A stretch of 64,000 nucleotides of DNA. Source: Dyella jiangningensis (GTDB taxonomy: Bacteria; Pseudomonadota; Gammaproteobacteria; Xanthomonadales; Rhodanobacteraceae). Each line of letters begins with the position of its first letter. The stretch's first letter is position 1. The stretch is from positions 5,010,772 through 5,074,771 of the forward strand of contig CP007444.1 in assembly GCA_000632805.1 (NCBI GenBank). Direction: 5' to 3'. Below are positions 1-8,413 of this stretch, one piece after another. The notes beneath the pieces are model-generated. The model saw only the letters and a program-made list of their open reading frames with translations, made no database searches and was not told where the DNA came from. The translations under genes were made by a program, and so were the position numbers.

Positions 1-888
1 ATCCTGTCGCCGCGTGGCACGGTGATCATCGGCAACAGCGAGCAGGCCGATGCTGTGCAGGCGATGTACGAGGAAATGGCGCCGCTCGGCGACGGCGTGC
101 GCATGGTCGATGGCGCGTGGCTGCGGAGCAGGGTGCCCGTGCTGCGTCCGGAAGCGGCGGAGATCGGCCTGTTCGAACCGGGCTCGGCGGACATCGACGT
201 CAACGAGCTGCACCAGGGCTTTCTGCGTGCGCTTCGTGCGCGGGGCGGCAAGCTGCGCGTCAACGTCGCCATCCGATCGATCGAACGGGGGCCGGGCCAT
301 TGGTTCGTGGACGCCGGCGACGAATCGTTCCGCGCGCCGCTGCTGGTGAATGCCGCCGGCGCATGGGTGGATGAAGTCGCCGCCCTTGCCGGCGTCGCCC
401 CGATCGGCATCCAGCCCCGGCGCCGCTCGGCCTTCCTCTTCCAGCCGCCGTCGGACGTGGATACCACGCACTGGCCGTTCGTGATGGACGTGGAAGAGAC
501 CTTCTACTTCAAGCCCGATGCCGGCCTGCTGATGGGTTGTCCGGCGAATGCCGACCCGGTGTCGCCGCACGACGTGCAGCCGGAAGAACTCGACATCGCC
601 ATGGGCATCCACCGCATCGAGGAGGCGACCACGATGACCATCCGCCGGCCCACGCGCACGTGGGCGGGATTGCGTTCGTTCGTCGCCGACGGCGATCTGG
701 TGGGTGGCTTCGCGCCGGGCAGCAACGATTTCTTCTGGGTGGCGGCGCAGGGCGGCTACGGCATCCAGACGTCGGCCGCGATGGGCGAAGCCTGTGCGCA
801 TCTCGTGCTGGGGCGTCCGCTGCCGGCACATCTCGAGGCGGCGGGTATCACCGCCCAGATGCTCGATCCCGCACGCCTATCGCGATAG
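1..888 (+). CDS. FAD-dependent oxidoreductase of the glycine/D-amino acid oxidase (DAO) family, 5' end outside window
   Basis: The frame is open from the first base, so the N-terminus with the FAD-binding Rossmann fold lies upstream; 295 residues are visible. What remains looks like the substrate-binding and C-terminal FAD-contacting part of a DAO-type flavoprotein: a stretch VNAAGAW typical of the second FAD-contact region, and near the end GGYGIQTSAAMGE, which matches the glycine-rich C-terminal FAD loop of this family. Such enzymes oxidise amines or amino acids to imines with release of peroxide or transfer of electrons. The substrate cannot be told from this fragment. No partner gene is visible downstream on the same strand. 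Confidence 0.8.
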   Translation: MLSPRGTVIIGNSEQADAVQAMYEEMAPLGDGVRMVDGAWLRSRVPVLRPEAAEIGLFEPGSADIDVNELHQGFLRALRARGGKLRVNVAIRSIERGPGHWFVDAGDESFRAPLLVNAAGAWVDEVAALAGVAPIGIQPRRRSAFLFQPPSDVDTTHWPFVMDVEETFYFKPDAGLLMGCPANADPVSPHDVQPEELDIAMGIHRIEEATTMTIRRPTRTWAGLRSFVADGDLVGGFAPGSNDFFWVAAQGGYGIQTSAAMGEACAHLVLGRPLPAHLEAAGITAQMLDPARLSR

Positions 889-911
889 CGCGTCGCCATC
901 GCGAGGCCGCG

Positions 912-1199
912 CTACGGCACGGTGTGCCGGGCCTTGCCCTGGGAATGCGGCGCGGTGTCTTCGTCGCTCACCATCGACAGCGGCACGTTCGCCTTCGCAT
1001 GAGCGGCGACGCGTCGCGTCACGATATGGTCGTGGCGGCTTTCCAGTCGCTCAATGTAGCGGCGACGCAGCTCGAGCAGCCATTCGGCGTCGGAGCTGTC
1101 CAGGCCGGCCTCGCGCACGCGGAGCAGGTGTTCTTCTTCCAGCGCCATCAGGCGACGTGAATCACGCAGGCGCTGTTCCAGTTCGGCGATGACATGCAT
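912..1199 (-). CDS. Small uncharacterised helical protein, 95 aa
   Basis: Not recognised. The start ATG at 1199 has a strong ribosome binding site (GGGAGGGGATCCG just before it), which argues that it is expressed. The first 60 residues are rich in Glu, Arg and Leu with a heptad-like pattern (ELEQRLRDSRRLMALEEEHLLR), consistent with a helical hairpin or coiled coil. The tail is polar and probably disordered. No signal peptide or membrane segment. It is convergent with the oxidoreductase, with 23 bp between the stops. A real but unknown gene is likely; function is not inferable. Confidence 0.55.
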   Translation of the reverse strand: MHVIAELEQRLRDSRRLMALEEEHLLRVREAGLDSSDAEWLLELRRRYIERLESRHDHIVTRRVAAHAKANVPLSMVSDEDTAPHSQGKARHTVP

Positions 1200-1273
1200 C
1201 GGATCCCCTCCCTGTTCTTGCGGAGGGTCAGTATGCGCGGGTTCGATTACCGAGTTGTGAAGGCGCGTCGCGT

Positions 1274-1861
1274 TTAGTGCAGCCGGGCGCCGAAAATCAC
1301 CAGCGCCGCCATCGCCGCATGCTTCTGGTCGGCTCCCCAGGGTGGCCCTGTCCAGCGGCCCATCGAGGCGATGTCTTCGGCCCAGGGGCAGGCCTCCGGT
1401 TCCAGCTCGTCGAGTGCGCGCTCGGGGATCAGTCCGAGCGGCAGGCCGCAGGCGGCCACGGCGGCGGCCAGGGCGTCGGGGAACAGCTTGCCCTCGGCCT
1501 GATGCATGCGGATATGCACCGCGAGAATCTGCGCAGTGGTCCAGGCTGGCATGGGCGGCGCGGTGAGTACGGTGCCGCCGGCAATGTCATGCCCCGCGTC
1601 GCGCAACTGCTGTACCCAGCGATCGACGCAGACCGCAGAAGTCTCCCGCGCGGCGGCAATGCCACGCTGAACCAGCGCGTCGGCCCGGCTCGGCGTCAAG
1701 CCCTCGGCGGCGTGGTAGGGCTGGCGGGCCCAGGCGGCGTCGCCGGTATCCACGAGGGCGAGGCGCTGGCGGTCGACCAGGTGCGGATGCTCGTCCTGAA
1801 GCCCCACCGCGACCGCGGCAGCCCAGCCGGAGTGCGCCTTGAACCCGATGGCGACCTTCAT
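1274..1861 (-). CDS. Uncharacterised conserved-looking protein, 195 aa
   Basis: Not assigned to a family. The start was set at the ATG at 1861 (MKVAIGFKAHSGWAAA), preceded by a purine-rich site (GGGGAGCGAGG); longer in-frame starts lack one. The N-terminus with KAHSGWAAAVAVG could be a first beta strand and turn of an RNase H/actin-like or sugar-phosphate binding fold, but this is a guess. No membrane segments or signal peptide. It ends in a small alpha/beta region with several Trp residues. It diverges from trpG, with 173 bp between start codons that must hold the trpG promoter. Confidence 0.6.
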   Translation of the reverse strand: MKVAIGFKAHSGWAAAVAVGLQDEHPHLVDRQRLALVDTGDAAWARQPYHAAEGLTPSRADALVQRGIAAARETSAVCVDRWVQQLRDAGHDIAGGTVLTAPPMPAWTTAQILAVHIRMHQAEGKLFPDALAAAVAACGLPLGLIPERALDELEPEACPWAEDIASMGRWTGPPWGADQKHAAMAALVIFGARLH

Positions 1862-2034
1862 GGCCTCGCTCCCCATGCTGTGGCGCATGGTCAGGAATTC
1901 CGGGGCCGGTATAGCACGCCGGCATGTGAAGACACGTCGTGGTTGCTGCAGTGCGGCGCGGGTTTGAGCACAATGCAGGTTCCGGCGCCTCCGTTGGCCG
2001 GCCCCTGGCACTCAATCCCTACGTTGGCGTCCCC

Positions 2035-2631
2035 ATGCTCTTGATGATCGACAACTACGACAGCTTCACCTTCAACCTCGTGCAGTACCTGGGCGAGCTG
2101 GGGCAGTCGGTGAAAGTGGTGCGCAATGACGCGCTGGATGTGGCGGGAATCCGCGCGCTCAAGCCCACGCACATCATGATTTCGCCGGGGCCGGGCACGC
2201 CGGACGATGCAGGCGTGTCGCTGGACGTGCTAAGTGAGCTGGCGGGGGAGATCCCGGTGTTCGGCGTATGCCTGGGCCACCAGGCCATCGGCCAGGCATT
2301 CGGCGGCAAGGTGATACGCGCCAAGCAGATCATGCACGGCAAGACGTCGCCGGTGCGCCATCGCGGGCAGGGCGTGTTCGCCGGCCTGCCGGATCCCTTC
2401 GAAGCCACGCGTTACCACTCGCTGGTGGTGGAACAGGATTCATTGCCCGATTGCCTGGAAGTCACCGCCTGGACGGAAAACCCGGACGGTTCGATCGACG
2501 AGATCATGGGCCTGCGCCACAAGACGCTGAACGTCGAGGGCGTGCAGTTCCATCCCGAATCGATCCTCACGCAGTACGGCCATGACCTGTTGCGCAATTT
2601 CCTGGGCCTGCCGCTGAAGCTCGCGGCATGA
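2035..2631 (+). CDS. trpG: Anthranilate synthase component II, glutamine amidotransferase
   Basis: Supplies ammonia from glutamine to the TrpE subunit for conversion of chorismate to anthranilate, the first step of tryptophan synthesis. The 198-residue protein has the class I amidotransferase signature GVCLGHQAIGQAFGG with the nucleophile Cys, and the His-Glu pair in FHPESILT. The start MLLMIDNYDSF matches the family; the frame is open further upstream but that part is not TrpG-like. It heads trpG-trpD-trpC; its stop overlaps the trpD start (ATGA). trpE is not in this window. The same subunit may serve PabB, as in many bacteria with a single such gene; that is inference. Confidence 0.96.
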   Translation: MLLMIDNYDSFTFNLVQYLGELGQSVKVVRNDALDVAGIRALKPTHIMISPGPGTPDDAGVSLDVLSELAGEIPVFGVCLGHQAIGQAFGGKVIRAKQIMHGKTSPVRHRGQGVFAGLPDPFEATRYHSLVVEQDSLPDCLEVTAWTENPDGSIDEIMGLRHKTLNVEGVQFHPESILTQYGHDLLRNFLGLPLKLAA

Positions 2632-3695
2632 ACGGTGCATCTACGGTCGGCCGCCGCGTCACCATCACGCCGCAGGAAGCCCTGCAACGCACGATCGAGC
2701 ATCGCGAGATCTTCCACGACGAGATGATCGAGCTGATGCGGCAGATCATGCGTGGCGAAGTCAGCCCGCTGATGACCGCGGCGATCATCACCGGCCTGCG
2801 CGTAAAGAAGGAAACGGTGGGCGAGATCACCGGCGCGGCGCGCGTGATGCGCGAGCTGTCGGCCAAGGTGGCGTTGCCGCCGCACGAGCATTTCGTCGAC
2901 ATCGTCGGCACCGGTGGTGACGGCGCATCGAGCTTCAATATCTCCACCGCCTCCATGTTCGTCGCCGCCGCGGCGGGCGCGCGCATCGCCAAGCACGGCG
3001 GGCGCAGCGTGTCGTCCAAGTCGGGCAGTGCGGACGTGCTTGAAGCGCTGGGCGCGGTCATCGACCTCTCGCCCGCGAAGGTCGCGCAGTGCATGGAGGA
3101 AACCGGCATCGGTTTCATGTTCGCGCCCAACCATCATCCGGCGATGAAGGTAGTGGCGCCGGTGCGCAAGGAAATGGGCGTGCGCACGCTGTTCAACATC
3201 CTCGGCCCGCTCACCAACCCGGCCGGCGCGCCCAACATCCTGATGGGCGTGTTCCATCCTGATCTCGTCGGCATCCAGGTACGCGTGCTGCAGCAACTGG
3301 GTGCGAAGCACGCGCTGGTGGTGTGGGGCCGCGACGGCATGGATGAAATCTCGCTGGGTGCAGCGACGCTGGTCGGCGAGCTGCGCGATGGCGAGGTGCG
3401 CGAGTACGAAGTGGAGCCGGAAGATTTCGGCCTCGCCATGGCATCCAGCCGCAACCTGCGCGTGGAAAACGCCGAGGAATCGCGCGCCATGCTGCTGGAA
3501 GCACTGGAAGGACGCCGTGGCGTGCCGCACGACATCGTGTGCCTCAACGCAGGCGCGGCGCTGTACGCGGCCAACGTGGTGGACTCCATCGGCGCCGGCA
3601 TCGGGCTGGCCCGCAACACCATCGCCGCCGGTGCAGCCCGTGCGAAAATGGACGACTTCGTGGCGACGACGCGGCGCCTGGCGCAAGCCGGCTGA
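2628..3695 (+). CDS. trpD: Anthranilate phosphoribosyltransferase
   Basis: Transfers phosphoribosyl from PRPP to anthranilate, second step of tryptophan synthesis, in the cytoplasm. The 355-residue protein shows the PRPP-binding glycine-rich loop GTGGDGASSFNIST near residue 90, the KHGGRSVSSKSGSADVLEALG segment that binds anthranilate and PRPP, and the N-terminal helical dimer domain. Length is usual for the family, with about ten extra residues at the N-terminus (MNGASTVGRR). It overlaps trpG by four bases, so translation is probably coupled; trpC follows after 42 bp. Confidence 0.97.
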   Translation: MNGASTVGRRVTITPQEALQRTIEHREIFHDEMIELMRQIMRGEVSPLMTAAIITGLRVKKETVGEITGAARVMRELSAKVALPPHEHFVDIVGTGGDGASSFNISTASMFVAAAAGARIAKHGGRSVSSKSGSADVLEALGAVIDLSPAKVAQCMEETGIGFMFAPNHHPAMKVVAPVRKEMGVRTLFNILGPLTNPAGAPNILMGVFHPDLVGIQVRVLQQLGAKHALVVWGRDGMDEISLGAATLVGELRDGEVREYEVEPEDFGLAMASSRNLRVENAEESRAMLLEALEGRRGVPHDIVCLNAGAALYAANVVDSIGAGIGLARNTIAAGAARAKMDDFVATTRRLAQAG

Positions 3696-3737
3696 CGCTC
3701 ACGCCCTCTTCATGCCCCCACCCCGCAAGCTTTTGCC

Positions 3738-4532
3738 ATGACCGACATTCTCCAACGCATCCTCACCCGCAAGACCGAAGAGGTCGCCGAGCGCAGCGCG
3801 AAGCTGCCGCTGGTTGAACTGTCCGCTCGCGTGGGCGACTTGCCGGATACACGCGGATTCGCCGATGCCATCGAAGCGAAGATCGACGCCGGTCTGCCGG
3901 CGGTGATCGCCGAAGTCAAACGCGCCAGCCCCAGCAAGGGCGTGATCCGCCAGGACTTCGATCCGGCCGCGATTGCACGAAGTTACGAGAAGGGCGGCGC
4001 GGCCTGCCTGTCGGTGCTTACCGATCGCGACTTCTTCCACGGCAGCGAAGACTTCCTGCAGCAGGCGCGCGACGCATGCTCGCTGCCGGTGCTGCGCAAG
4101 GATTTCGTGATCGATCCCTACCAGGTGTACGAAGCGCGCGTGATCGGCGCCGACTGCATCCTGCTTATCGTGGCGGCCTTGGGCGACGCAGCCTTGCTTG
4201 AACTATCATTGCTGGCCGCCGACCTCGATCTCGACGTCCTGTGCGAAGTGCACGATGCGGAAGAGCTGGAGCGCGCGCTGGCCTTGCCGGTGCCGCTGAT
4301 CGGCGTGAACAACCGCAACCTGCGCACCTTCCATACGTCGATCGACACCTCGATCGAACTGCAGCAGTTGATGGAATACGACCGCATCCTGGTGAGCGAA
4401 TCGGGCATCCATACCACCGACGACGTCGCCACGCTGCGCGATGCCGGCATCAATGCGTTCCTGGTCGGCGAAGCCTTCATGCGCGCCGCCGATCCGGGCG
4501 CCGAACTCAAGCGATTGTTCGCCACGAAGTAA
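3738..4532 (+). CDS. trpC: Indole-3-glycerol phosphate synthase
   Basis: Closes the indole ring of carboxyphenylaminodeoxyribulose phosphate with loss of CO2 and water. The 264-residue TIM barrel carries the family motif EVKRASPSKGVIRQDFDP with the catalytic Lys, and GVNNRNLRTF plus VSESGI near the phosphate site. It is monofunctional: no TrpF domain follows, unlike the fused enterobacterial form. It is third in trpGDC; the HAD phosphatase gene starts 8 bp after its stop, so all four genes are probably one transcript. Confidence 0.97.
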   Translation: MTDILQRILTRKTEEVAERSAKLPLVELSARVGDLPDTRGFADAIEAKIDAGLPAVIAEVKRASPSKGVIRQDFDPAAIARSYEKGGAACLSVLTDRDFFHGSEDFLQQARDACSLPVLRKDFVIDPYQVYEARVIGADCILLIVAALGDAALLELSLLAADLDLDVLCEVHDAEELERALALPVPLIGVNNRNLRTFHTSIDTSIELQQLMEYDRILVSESGIHTTDDVATLRDAGINAFLVGEAFMRAADPGAELKRLFATK

Positions 4533-4540
4533 GCATCACG

Positions 4541-5242
4541 ATGTCTACAGGGGAAACCAATCTCGAGCCGGCCGCGGCGGACGCCGTCGTGGTCGCACCG
4601 CGCACCGTGCTGTTCGATTTCGACGGCGTGCTGATCCACGGCGACGCCTTCGACCTGTTCATGCGCGACCGCTACCAGCGCTCGGTACTGCGCAAGGTCG
4701 GCGCGCTGCTGACCTTGCCGTGGCTGTTGCTGGTAGCGCCGTTCTCCCGCCGGCGCGCCACGCACACGCTGGTGCACGTCGCCTTGCTTGGCATGGGCGA
4801 ACAGCGTTATCGCGAAGCGGCGGAAGCCTTCGCCAGCAACCTCGTGCGCCGCCCCCGGCAGTTCTGCCGCGACGGCCTCAGTGCGCTGCGCCGCCACCAG
4901 GCCGCCGGCGATCGCGTCATCGTCGTGACCGGTTGCGAGCACATGCTGGTCAGCCACATTCTTCAGCAGCTGGGCTTGTCCGACGTGGAAGTACTGGCTT
5001 CGCAGCTGCGCCCCGGACTGCTGGGCATGCGCGTCAAGCTGCACAACGTAGGCCGCCGCAAACCGCTGCAGCTCGCGGCATTTGGCGTTGGCGAGTGGCA
5101 TGTGGCCTATAGCGATTCGGTGGTCGACGCCCCCATGCTTAAACCTGCCGCGGAGGCCGTGCTCGTCAACGGCACGCCCAAGCTGTGCAAGAAGCTGGAG
5201 AAGGCGCTGGGTCGCACCATCACCCGCGTGGACTGGTTCTAA
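4541..5242 (+). CDS. HAD-superfamily phosphatase, subfamily IB-like
   Basis: A 233-residue protein with the HAD catalytic motif FDFDGVLIHGD (Asp26 and Asp28), a Thr of motif II in VIVVTGCEH, and the metal-binding motif AYSDSVVDAPML. The cap is small and helical with a hydrophobic stretch (LLTLPWLLLVAPF) like that of phosphoserine phosphatase-like or phosphatidylglycerophosphatase-like HAD-IB enzymes. It likely hydrolyses a phosphomonoester, but the substrate is unknown. It starts 8 bp after trpC, so it is probably co-transcribed with the tryptophan genes; a link to tryptophan synthesis itself is not supported. A palindromic repeat follows its stop. Confidence 0.8.
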   Translation: MSTGETNLEPAAADAVVVAPRTVLFDFDGVLIHGDAFDLFMRDRYQRSVLRKVGALLTLPWLLLVAPFSRRRATHTLVHVALLGMGEQRYREAAEAFASNLVRRPRQFCRDGLSALRRHQAAGDRVIVVTGCEHMLVSHILQQLGLSDVEVLASQLRPGLLGMRVKLHNVGRRKPLQLAAFGVGEWHVAYSDSVVDAPMLKPAAEAVLVNGTPKLCKKLEKALGRTITRVDWF

Positions 5243-5272
5243 CCCAGTCTTCCTCTCCAAAAGCTGCTTTTT

Positions 5273-5335
5273 TGTGGGAGCGCACCCTGTGCGCGACGGG
5301 GTATGCCTCAGTCGCGCACAGGGTGCGCTCCCACA
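5273..5335. repeat. REP-type palindrome, two 25-bp inverted arms
   Basis: Two perfectly complementary 25-bp arms (5273-5297 and 5311-5335) with a 13-base loop. The arm begins TGTGGGAGCGCACC and ends TGTGCGCGAC. It lies 30 bp after the HAD gene stop. The same arm recurs at 8312, 8817/8899, 41001 and 58664/58788, always between genes. This fits a REP/BIME family as known in Pseudomonas and Xanthomonadales; the fold may also stabilise or end upstream transcripts. Confidence 0.85.
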
Positions 5336-5408
5336 GAAGGGCAATGCTTGCTTCCGTCACGGCCGCGGAACTACGTTAGGACTTACATAAGCATCACAGG
5401 GACTTGCC

Positions 5409-6398
5409 ATGTACCTTCCGTCGCTCGCCCAACTCGCGCTCGGCAGCCGGCTCAAGTCACTTAGCGACCACTTCTATGGTGCCGTCGACGAGGTCTATCG
5501 CACCTGTGGCGCCGGGGTGGAGTCGCGCTGGTTTCCGGTGCTGCGCTTCCTCTGGGAGCACGGCGAAACCACGGTCAGCGACGTTGCCACGGCCATCGGC
5601 CAGACCCATTCGGCCGTCAGCCAGCTGGCGGACAAACTGGTGGACGCCGAACTGGTCGAGCGGCGGAAGGACGCCCAGGACGGCCGCCGAAGCCTGTTGG
5701 CGCTGACGGCGAAAGGGCGTCAGGCCCTGTCGGCGCTCGGCCCGATCTGGGTGGCGGTGAGGCGGGGCATCATGCAGTCGCTGGGCGAGGACGGCCTGAA
5801 GTCCCTGTTGGCGGCGCTTTCCGCCACCGAGCAGGCGTTGCAGGAGCGTCCTGTGGTCGAGGCGATGCTCGCCGAGCACGCTGCGCTGACCAGCGCCACG
5901 CTGGAGGTCGTGCCCTACGACCCGGCGCTGAAAGAGCATTTCTATCGCCTCAACGCTCAGTGGCTCGAGCGCCACTTCCGCATCGAGGACATCGACCGGG
6001 TGCTGTTGGGCGATCCGGAGCGCTACGTGCTGGCGCCGGGCGGAGCGATCTTCTTCGCCTGCCTGGCCGGCGAGGTCATCGGCACCTGCGCGCTGCTGCA
6101 GGAATCGCCGGGCGTCTACGAACTTTCCAAGATGGGCGTGGACGAGACCTTCCGCGGCATGGGCGCGGGTCGCAGCCTGCTGGCGGCGGCCATTGCCGAA
6201 TTCCACCGTCGCGGCGGCAAGGAGCTGTTCCTCGAATCCAACAGCCGCCTGAAGACGGCGCTGCGCATGTACGAGCAGGCGGGCTTCGTGATGCAGCCCG
6301 CGGTCCGGTCCGGGTCCCACTACGAGCGGGCGGATGTCTATATGGTCTACCAGCCGGCCCGTGGGAGAAGCACCCGCGCCAGCGCTGGGAAAGCCTGA
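5409..6398 (+). CDS. MarR-type regulator fused to a GNAT acetyltransferase
   Basis: A 329-residue two-domain protein. Residues about 1-145 form a winged helix of the MarR type (HTH region TVSDVATAIGQTHSAVSQLADKL, wing with RRKDAQDGR). Residues about 150-320 form a GNAT acyltransferase with the acetyl-CoA loop RGMGAGRSLL preceded by MGVDETF. This fusion is a known architecture in proteobacteria; the regulator presumably controls genes tied to the acetylation target, which is unknown. The ATG at 5409 has CAGGGA upstream. It is monocistronic, between a REP element and the convergent clp gene. Confidence 0.85.
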   Translation: MYLPSLAQLALGSRLKSLSDHFYGAVDEVYRTCGAGVESRWFPVLRFLWEHGETTVSDVATAIGQTHSAVSQLADKLVDAELVERRKDAQDGRRSLLALTAKGRQALSALGPIWVAVRRGIMQSLGEDGLKSLLAALSATEQALQERPVVEAMLAEHAALTSATLEVVPYDPALKEHFYRLNAQWLERHFRIEDIDRVLLGDPERYVLAPGGAIFFACLAGEVIGTCALLQESPGVYELSKMGVDETFRGMGAGRSLLAAAIAEFHRRGGKELFLESNSRLKTALRMYEQAGFVMQPAVRSGSHYERADVYMVYQPARGRSTRASAGKA

Positions 6399-6402
6399 TG
6401 CA

Positions 6403-6437
6403 AAAACGCCGTCCTCGGCCTCAGGCCGGGACGGCGT
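6403..6437 (-). terminator. Rho-independent terminator of clp
   Basis: A hairpin pairing ACGCCGTCC with GGACGGCGT around an inner CGGCC-TCA-GGCCG stem, followed on the minus strand by a run of five T (bases 6402-6406). It lies 50 bp past the clp stop and sits between the convergent MarR-GNAT and clp genes. Confidence 0.75.
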
Positions 6438-6485
6438 CCTTGGGTTCGCTTCATCCCGGCCGAGCCGGGAGGGTAGGCGCGGTGC

Positions 6486-7181
6486 TCAGCGGGTACCGCG
6501 CACCACGATGGTCTTGCCGGCCACGTCGATCATGCGCTGCTCTTCCAGCTGCTTGAGCACGCGACCCACCATTTCGCGCGAGCAACCCACGATGCGGCTC
6601 ACTTCCTGGCGCGAGATGCGGATCTGGGTGCCATCGGGATGGGTCATCGCATCCGGTTCCTGGCACAGGTCCAGCAGGGTCTTGGAGATGCGGTTGGTCA
6701 CGTCCATGAAGGCCATGCGGCTGACCTGGCGCGAGGTGCGCAGCAGGCGGTGTGTGAGCTGGGAGCCGATCGCGAACAGGATCTTCGGGCACTCCTCGCG
6801 CAGCGGGCCTTCCATCAGCTGGAACAGTCGCTCGTAGCTTATTTCGGCCATTTCGCAGGCCGTGCGGGTGCGCACCATCGACTCGCGCTGCGCCTGTTCC
6901 ACGAACAGGCCCATCTCGCCGATGAACTGGCCGCGGCTCAGGTAGGCCAGGATCAGCTCGCGTCCCTGTTCATCTTCCGTGCAAACGGCCAGCGAGCCGT
7001 CGACGATGTAATACAAGGTGTTCGCCGGGTCGCCGGGCCGGATGATGGCCGTCTTGCCGGGATAGCGGCGCCGGTGGCAAAGCGCCAGAAAGCGCTCCAT
7101 CGAGGCCGGATCCGGAGCGAAGTTCGCCGGCGCCTGGGAACGTTCAAAAGCTTGCTGTAGCTGGTATTTGAGTTGCGCCAC
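6486..7181 (-). CDS. clp: CRP/FNR-family global regulator, Clp type
   Basis: Ortholog of the xanthomonad CRP-like protein Clp, which controls virulence and enzyme genes and in Xanthomonas is inhibited by c-di-GMP rather than activated by cAMP. It has an N-terminal cyclic-nucleotide-binding beta roll (RPGDPANTLYYIVDGSLAV, GQFIGEMGLFVE) and a C-terminal Crp-type HTH (ISRQEVSRIVGCSREMVGRV). The start is uncertain. The GTG at 7181 gives 231 residues, the usual Clp length. The ATG at 7253 would add 24 Gly-rich residues but overlaps a likely -10 box (CATAAT), so it may be untranslated. It diverges from speD. Confidence 0.88.
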   Translation of the reverse strand: MAQLKYQLQQAFERSQAPANFAPDPASMERFLALCHRRRYPGKTAIIRPGDPANTLYYIVDGSLAVCTEDEQGRELILAYLSRGQFIGEMGLFVEQAQRESMVRTRTACEMAEISYERLFQLMEGPLREECPKILFAIGSQLTHRLLRTSRQVSRMAFMDVTNRISKTLLDLCQEPDAMTHPDGTQIRISRQEVSRIVGCSREMVGRVLKQLEEQRMIDVAGKTIVVRGTR

Positions 7182-7326
7182 GTTGAGTCCCGTCGAGTCA
7201 ATCCGGAGGCCGCAAGCGCCCCCCGGCAGTCCAATCCTTTCCCCTCCGGGCATTATGGCAAACTAACTTGAGCAGCCGAAGGTTCAGTTTTCCCTTTTTT
7301 TGCCGCATACTTCACGGTCTTTCCGA

Positions 7327-7409
7327 CGCGACACTCCTGTCGCGCTCCGGTCACAAGGGTCGTGGAAGCTTCCTGCTTCCACGTTCAATTATCTAGCGGG
7401 GACCCTTGT
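7327..7409 (+). promoter_or_regulatory. Highly folded leader upstream of speD
   Basis: Three perfect stems lie in the 83 bp ending 51 bp before speD. CGCGAC (7327-7332) pairs with GTCGCG (7339-7344). ACAAGGGTC (7353-7361) pairs with GACCCTTGT (7401-7409). Inside the latter, GTGGAAGC (7362-7369) pairs with GCTTCCAC (7375-7382) over loop TTCCT, leaving about 18 free bases. The nesting suggests a structured 5' UTR rather than a chance palindrome. No poly-T follows, so it is not a simple terminator. It could be an RNA control element for polyamine synthesis; that is inference. Confidence 0.5.
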
Positions 7410-7460
7410 AGCTAACCCGCCCTCTGCTGCTGGCCTCATTTCCCGGCCTGGAGAGTCGCT

Positions 7461-8246
7461 GTGGTGAAACCGCTTCCGCGCCTGCGTCTGCAGGGCTTCA
7501 ACAATTTGACCAAGGCACTGAGCTTCAATATCTACGACATCTGCTACGCAGTGTCCGAAGAGCAGCGCCAGCGCTACATCGAGTACATCGATGAGCAGTA
7601 CGACGCCGACCGCCTGACCCAGATCCTGACCGATGTGGCCGAGATCATCGGCGCCAACATCCTCAACATCGCACGCCAGGATTACGATCCGCAAGGTGCC
7701 TCCGTCACCATCCTCATTTCCGAGGAGCCGGTAGTGGAGAAGCTCGGCCGAGACACCATCTCGGACGCCGTGGTGGCGCACCTGGACAAGAGCCACATCA
7801 CCGTCCACACCTACCCGGAAACGCATCCGCACAACGGCATCGCGACGTTCCGCGCGGACATCGACGTGGCCACCTGCGGCGTGATCTCCCCGCTCAAGGC
7901 CCTGAACTACCTGATCGACAGCTTCGAGTCGGACATCGTCATCGCCGACTACCGCGTGCGCGGCTTCACCCGCGACGTGAAGGGCAAGAAGCACTTCATC
8001 GACCACAAGATCAACTCGGTGCAGGACTACCTGGCCAAGCACATTCGCCAGAAGTACGAGATGTTCGACGTGAACGTCTACCAGGAGAACATGTTCCACA
8101 CGAAGATGCACATCAAGGATTTCGACCTTGATACGTACCTCTTCGAGGCGCATGCCGACGACCTCTCGTTCAAGGAGCGCCAGCGCATCGAGTCGCTGCT
8201 GCGCCGGGAGATCGAGGAACTGTTCCACGGTCGCAACCTGATGTGA
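7461..8246 (+). CDS. speD: S-adenosylmethionine decarboxylase proenzyme, E. coli-type
   Basis: Makes decarboxylated SAM, the aminopropyl donor for spermidine. The 261-residue protein is the length of the E. coli SpeD class. Self-cleavage should fall between Lys110 and Ser111 in the motif DKSHITVHTYPE, creating the pyruvoyl group at Ser111; the downstream ADIDVATCGVISPL segment is also conserved. The start is GTG at 7461 with GGAGAG upstream. No speE is adjacent, so spermidine synthase must be elsewhere. The gene stands alone between a folded leader and a strong terminator. Confidence 0.96.
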   Translation: MVKPLPRLRLQGFNNLTKALSFNIYDICYAVSEEQRQRYIEYIDEQYDADRLTQILTDVAEIIGANILNIARQDYDPQGASVTILISEEPVVEKLGRDTISDAVVAHLDKSHITVHTYPETHPHNGIATFRADIDVATCGVISPLKALNYLIDSFESDIVIADYRVRGFTRDVKGKKHFIDHKINSVQDYLAKHIRQKYEMFDVNVYQENMFHTKMHIKDFDLDTYLFEAHADDLSFKERQRIESLLRREIEELFHGRNLM

Positions 8247-8250
8247 TCCA

Positions 8251-8280
8251 AGAAAAACCCGCCGAAAGGCGGGTTTTTCT
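8251..8280 (+). terminator. Rho-independent terminator of speD
   Basis: Thirteen-bp perfect stem (AGAAAAACCCGCC with GGCGGGTTTTTCT) closed by a GAAA tetraloop, followed by TTTT. It begins 5 bp after the speD stop. Confidence 0.92.
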
Positions 8281-8311
8281 TTTGGGCCCCCTGATCGCGT
8301 CGCCCGACCGT

Positions 8312-8336
8312 TGTGGGAGCGCACCCTGTGCGCGAC
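8312..8336 (+). repeat. Single REP arm
   Basis: One 25-bp arm identical to the left arm at 5273. No inverted partner lies nearby. It sits about 80 bp before the long dispersed repeat copy A, the same arrangement as at 41001, so it may belong to one composite element. Confidence 0.75.
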
Positions 8337-8413
8337 GGCCTTTCGCGGTGGGCTGCATGTTTTGGGCTTGCTGGAGCGCGTGTGGCCTTCGGTTGCCATG
8401 TTGTCGCTAGGTT

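Noticed and set aside
2412..3686. 424-codon minus-strand open frame opposite trpD
   Set aside because: Shadow of trpD codon usage; no recognisable protein.
5273..5335. REP arms considered as CRISPR repeats
   Set aside because: They are inverted pairs or single copies scattered over the window, without regular spacers or cas genes.
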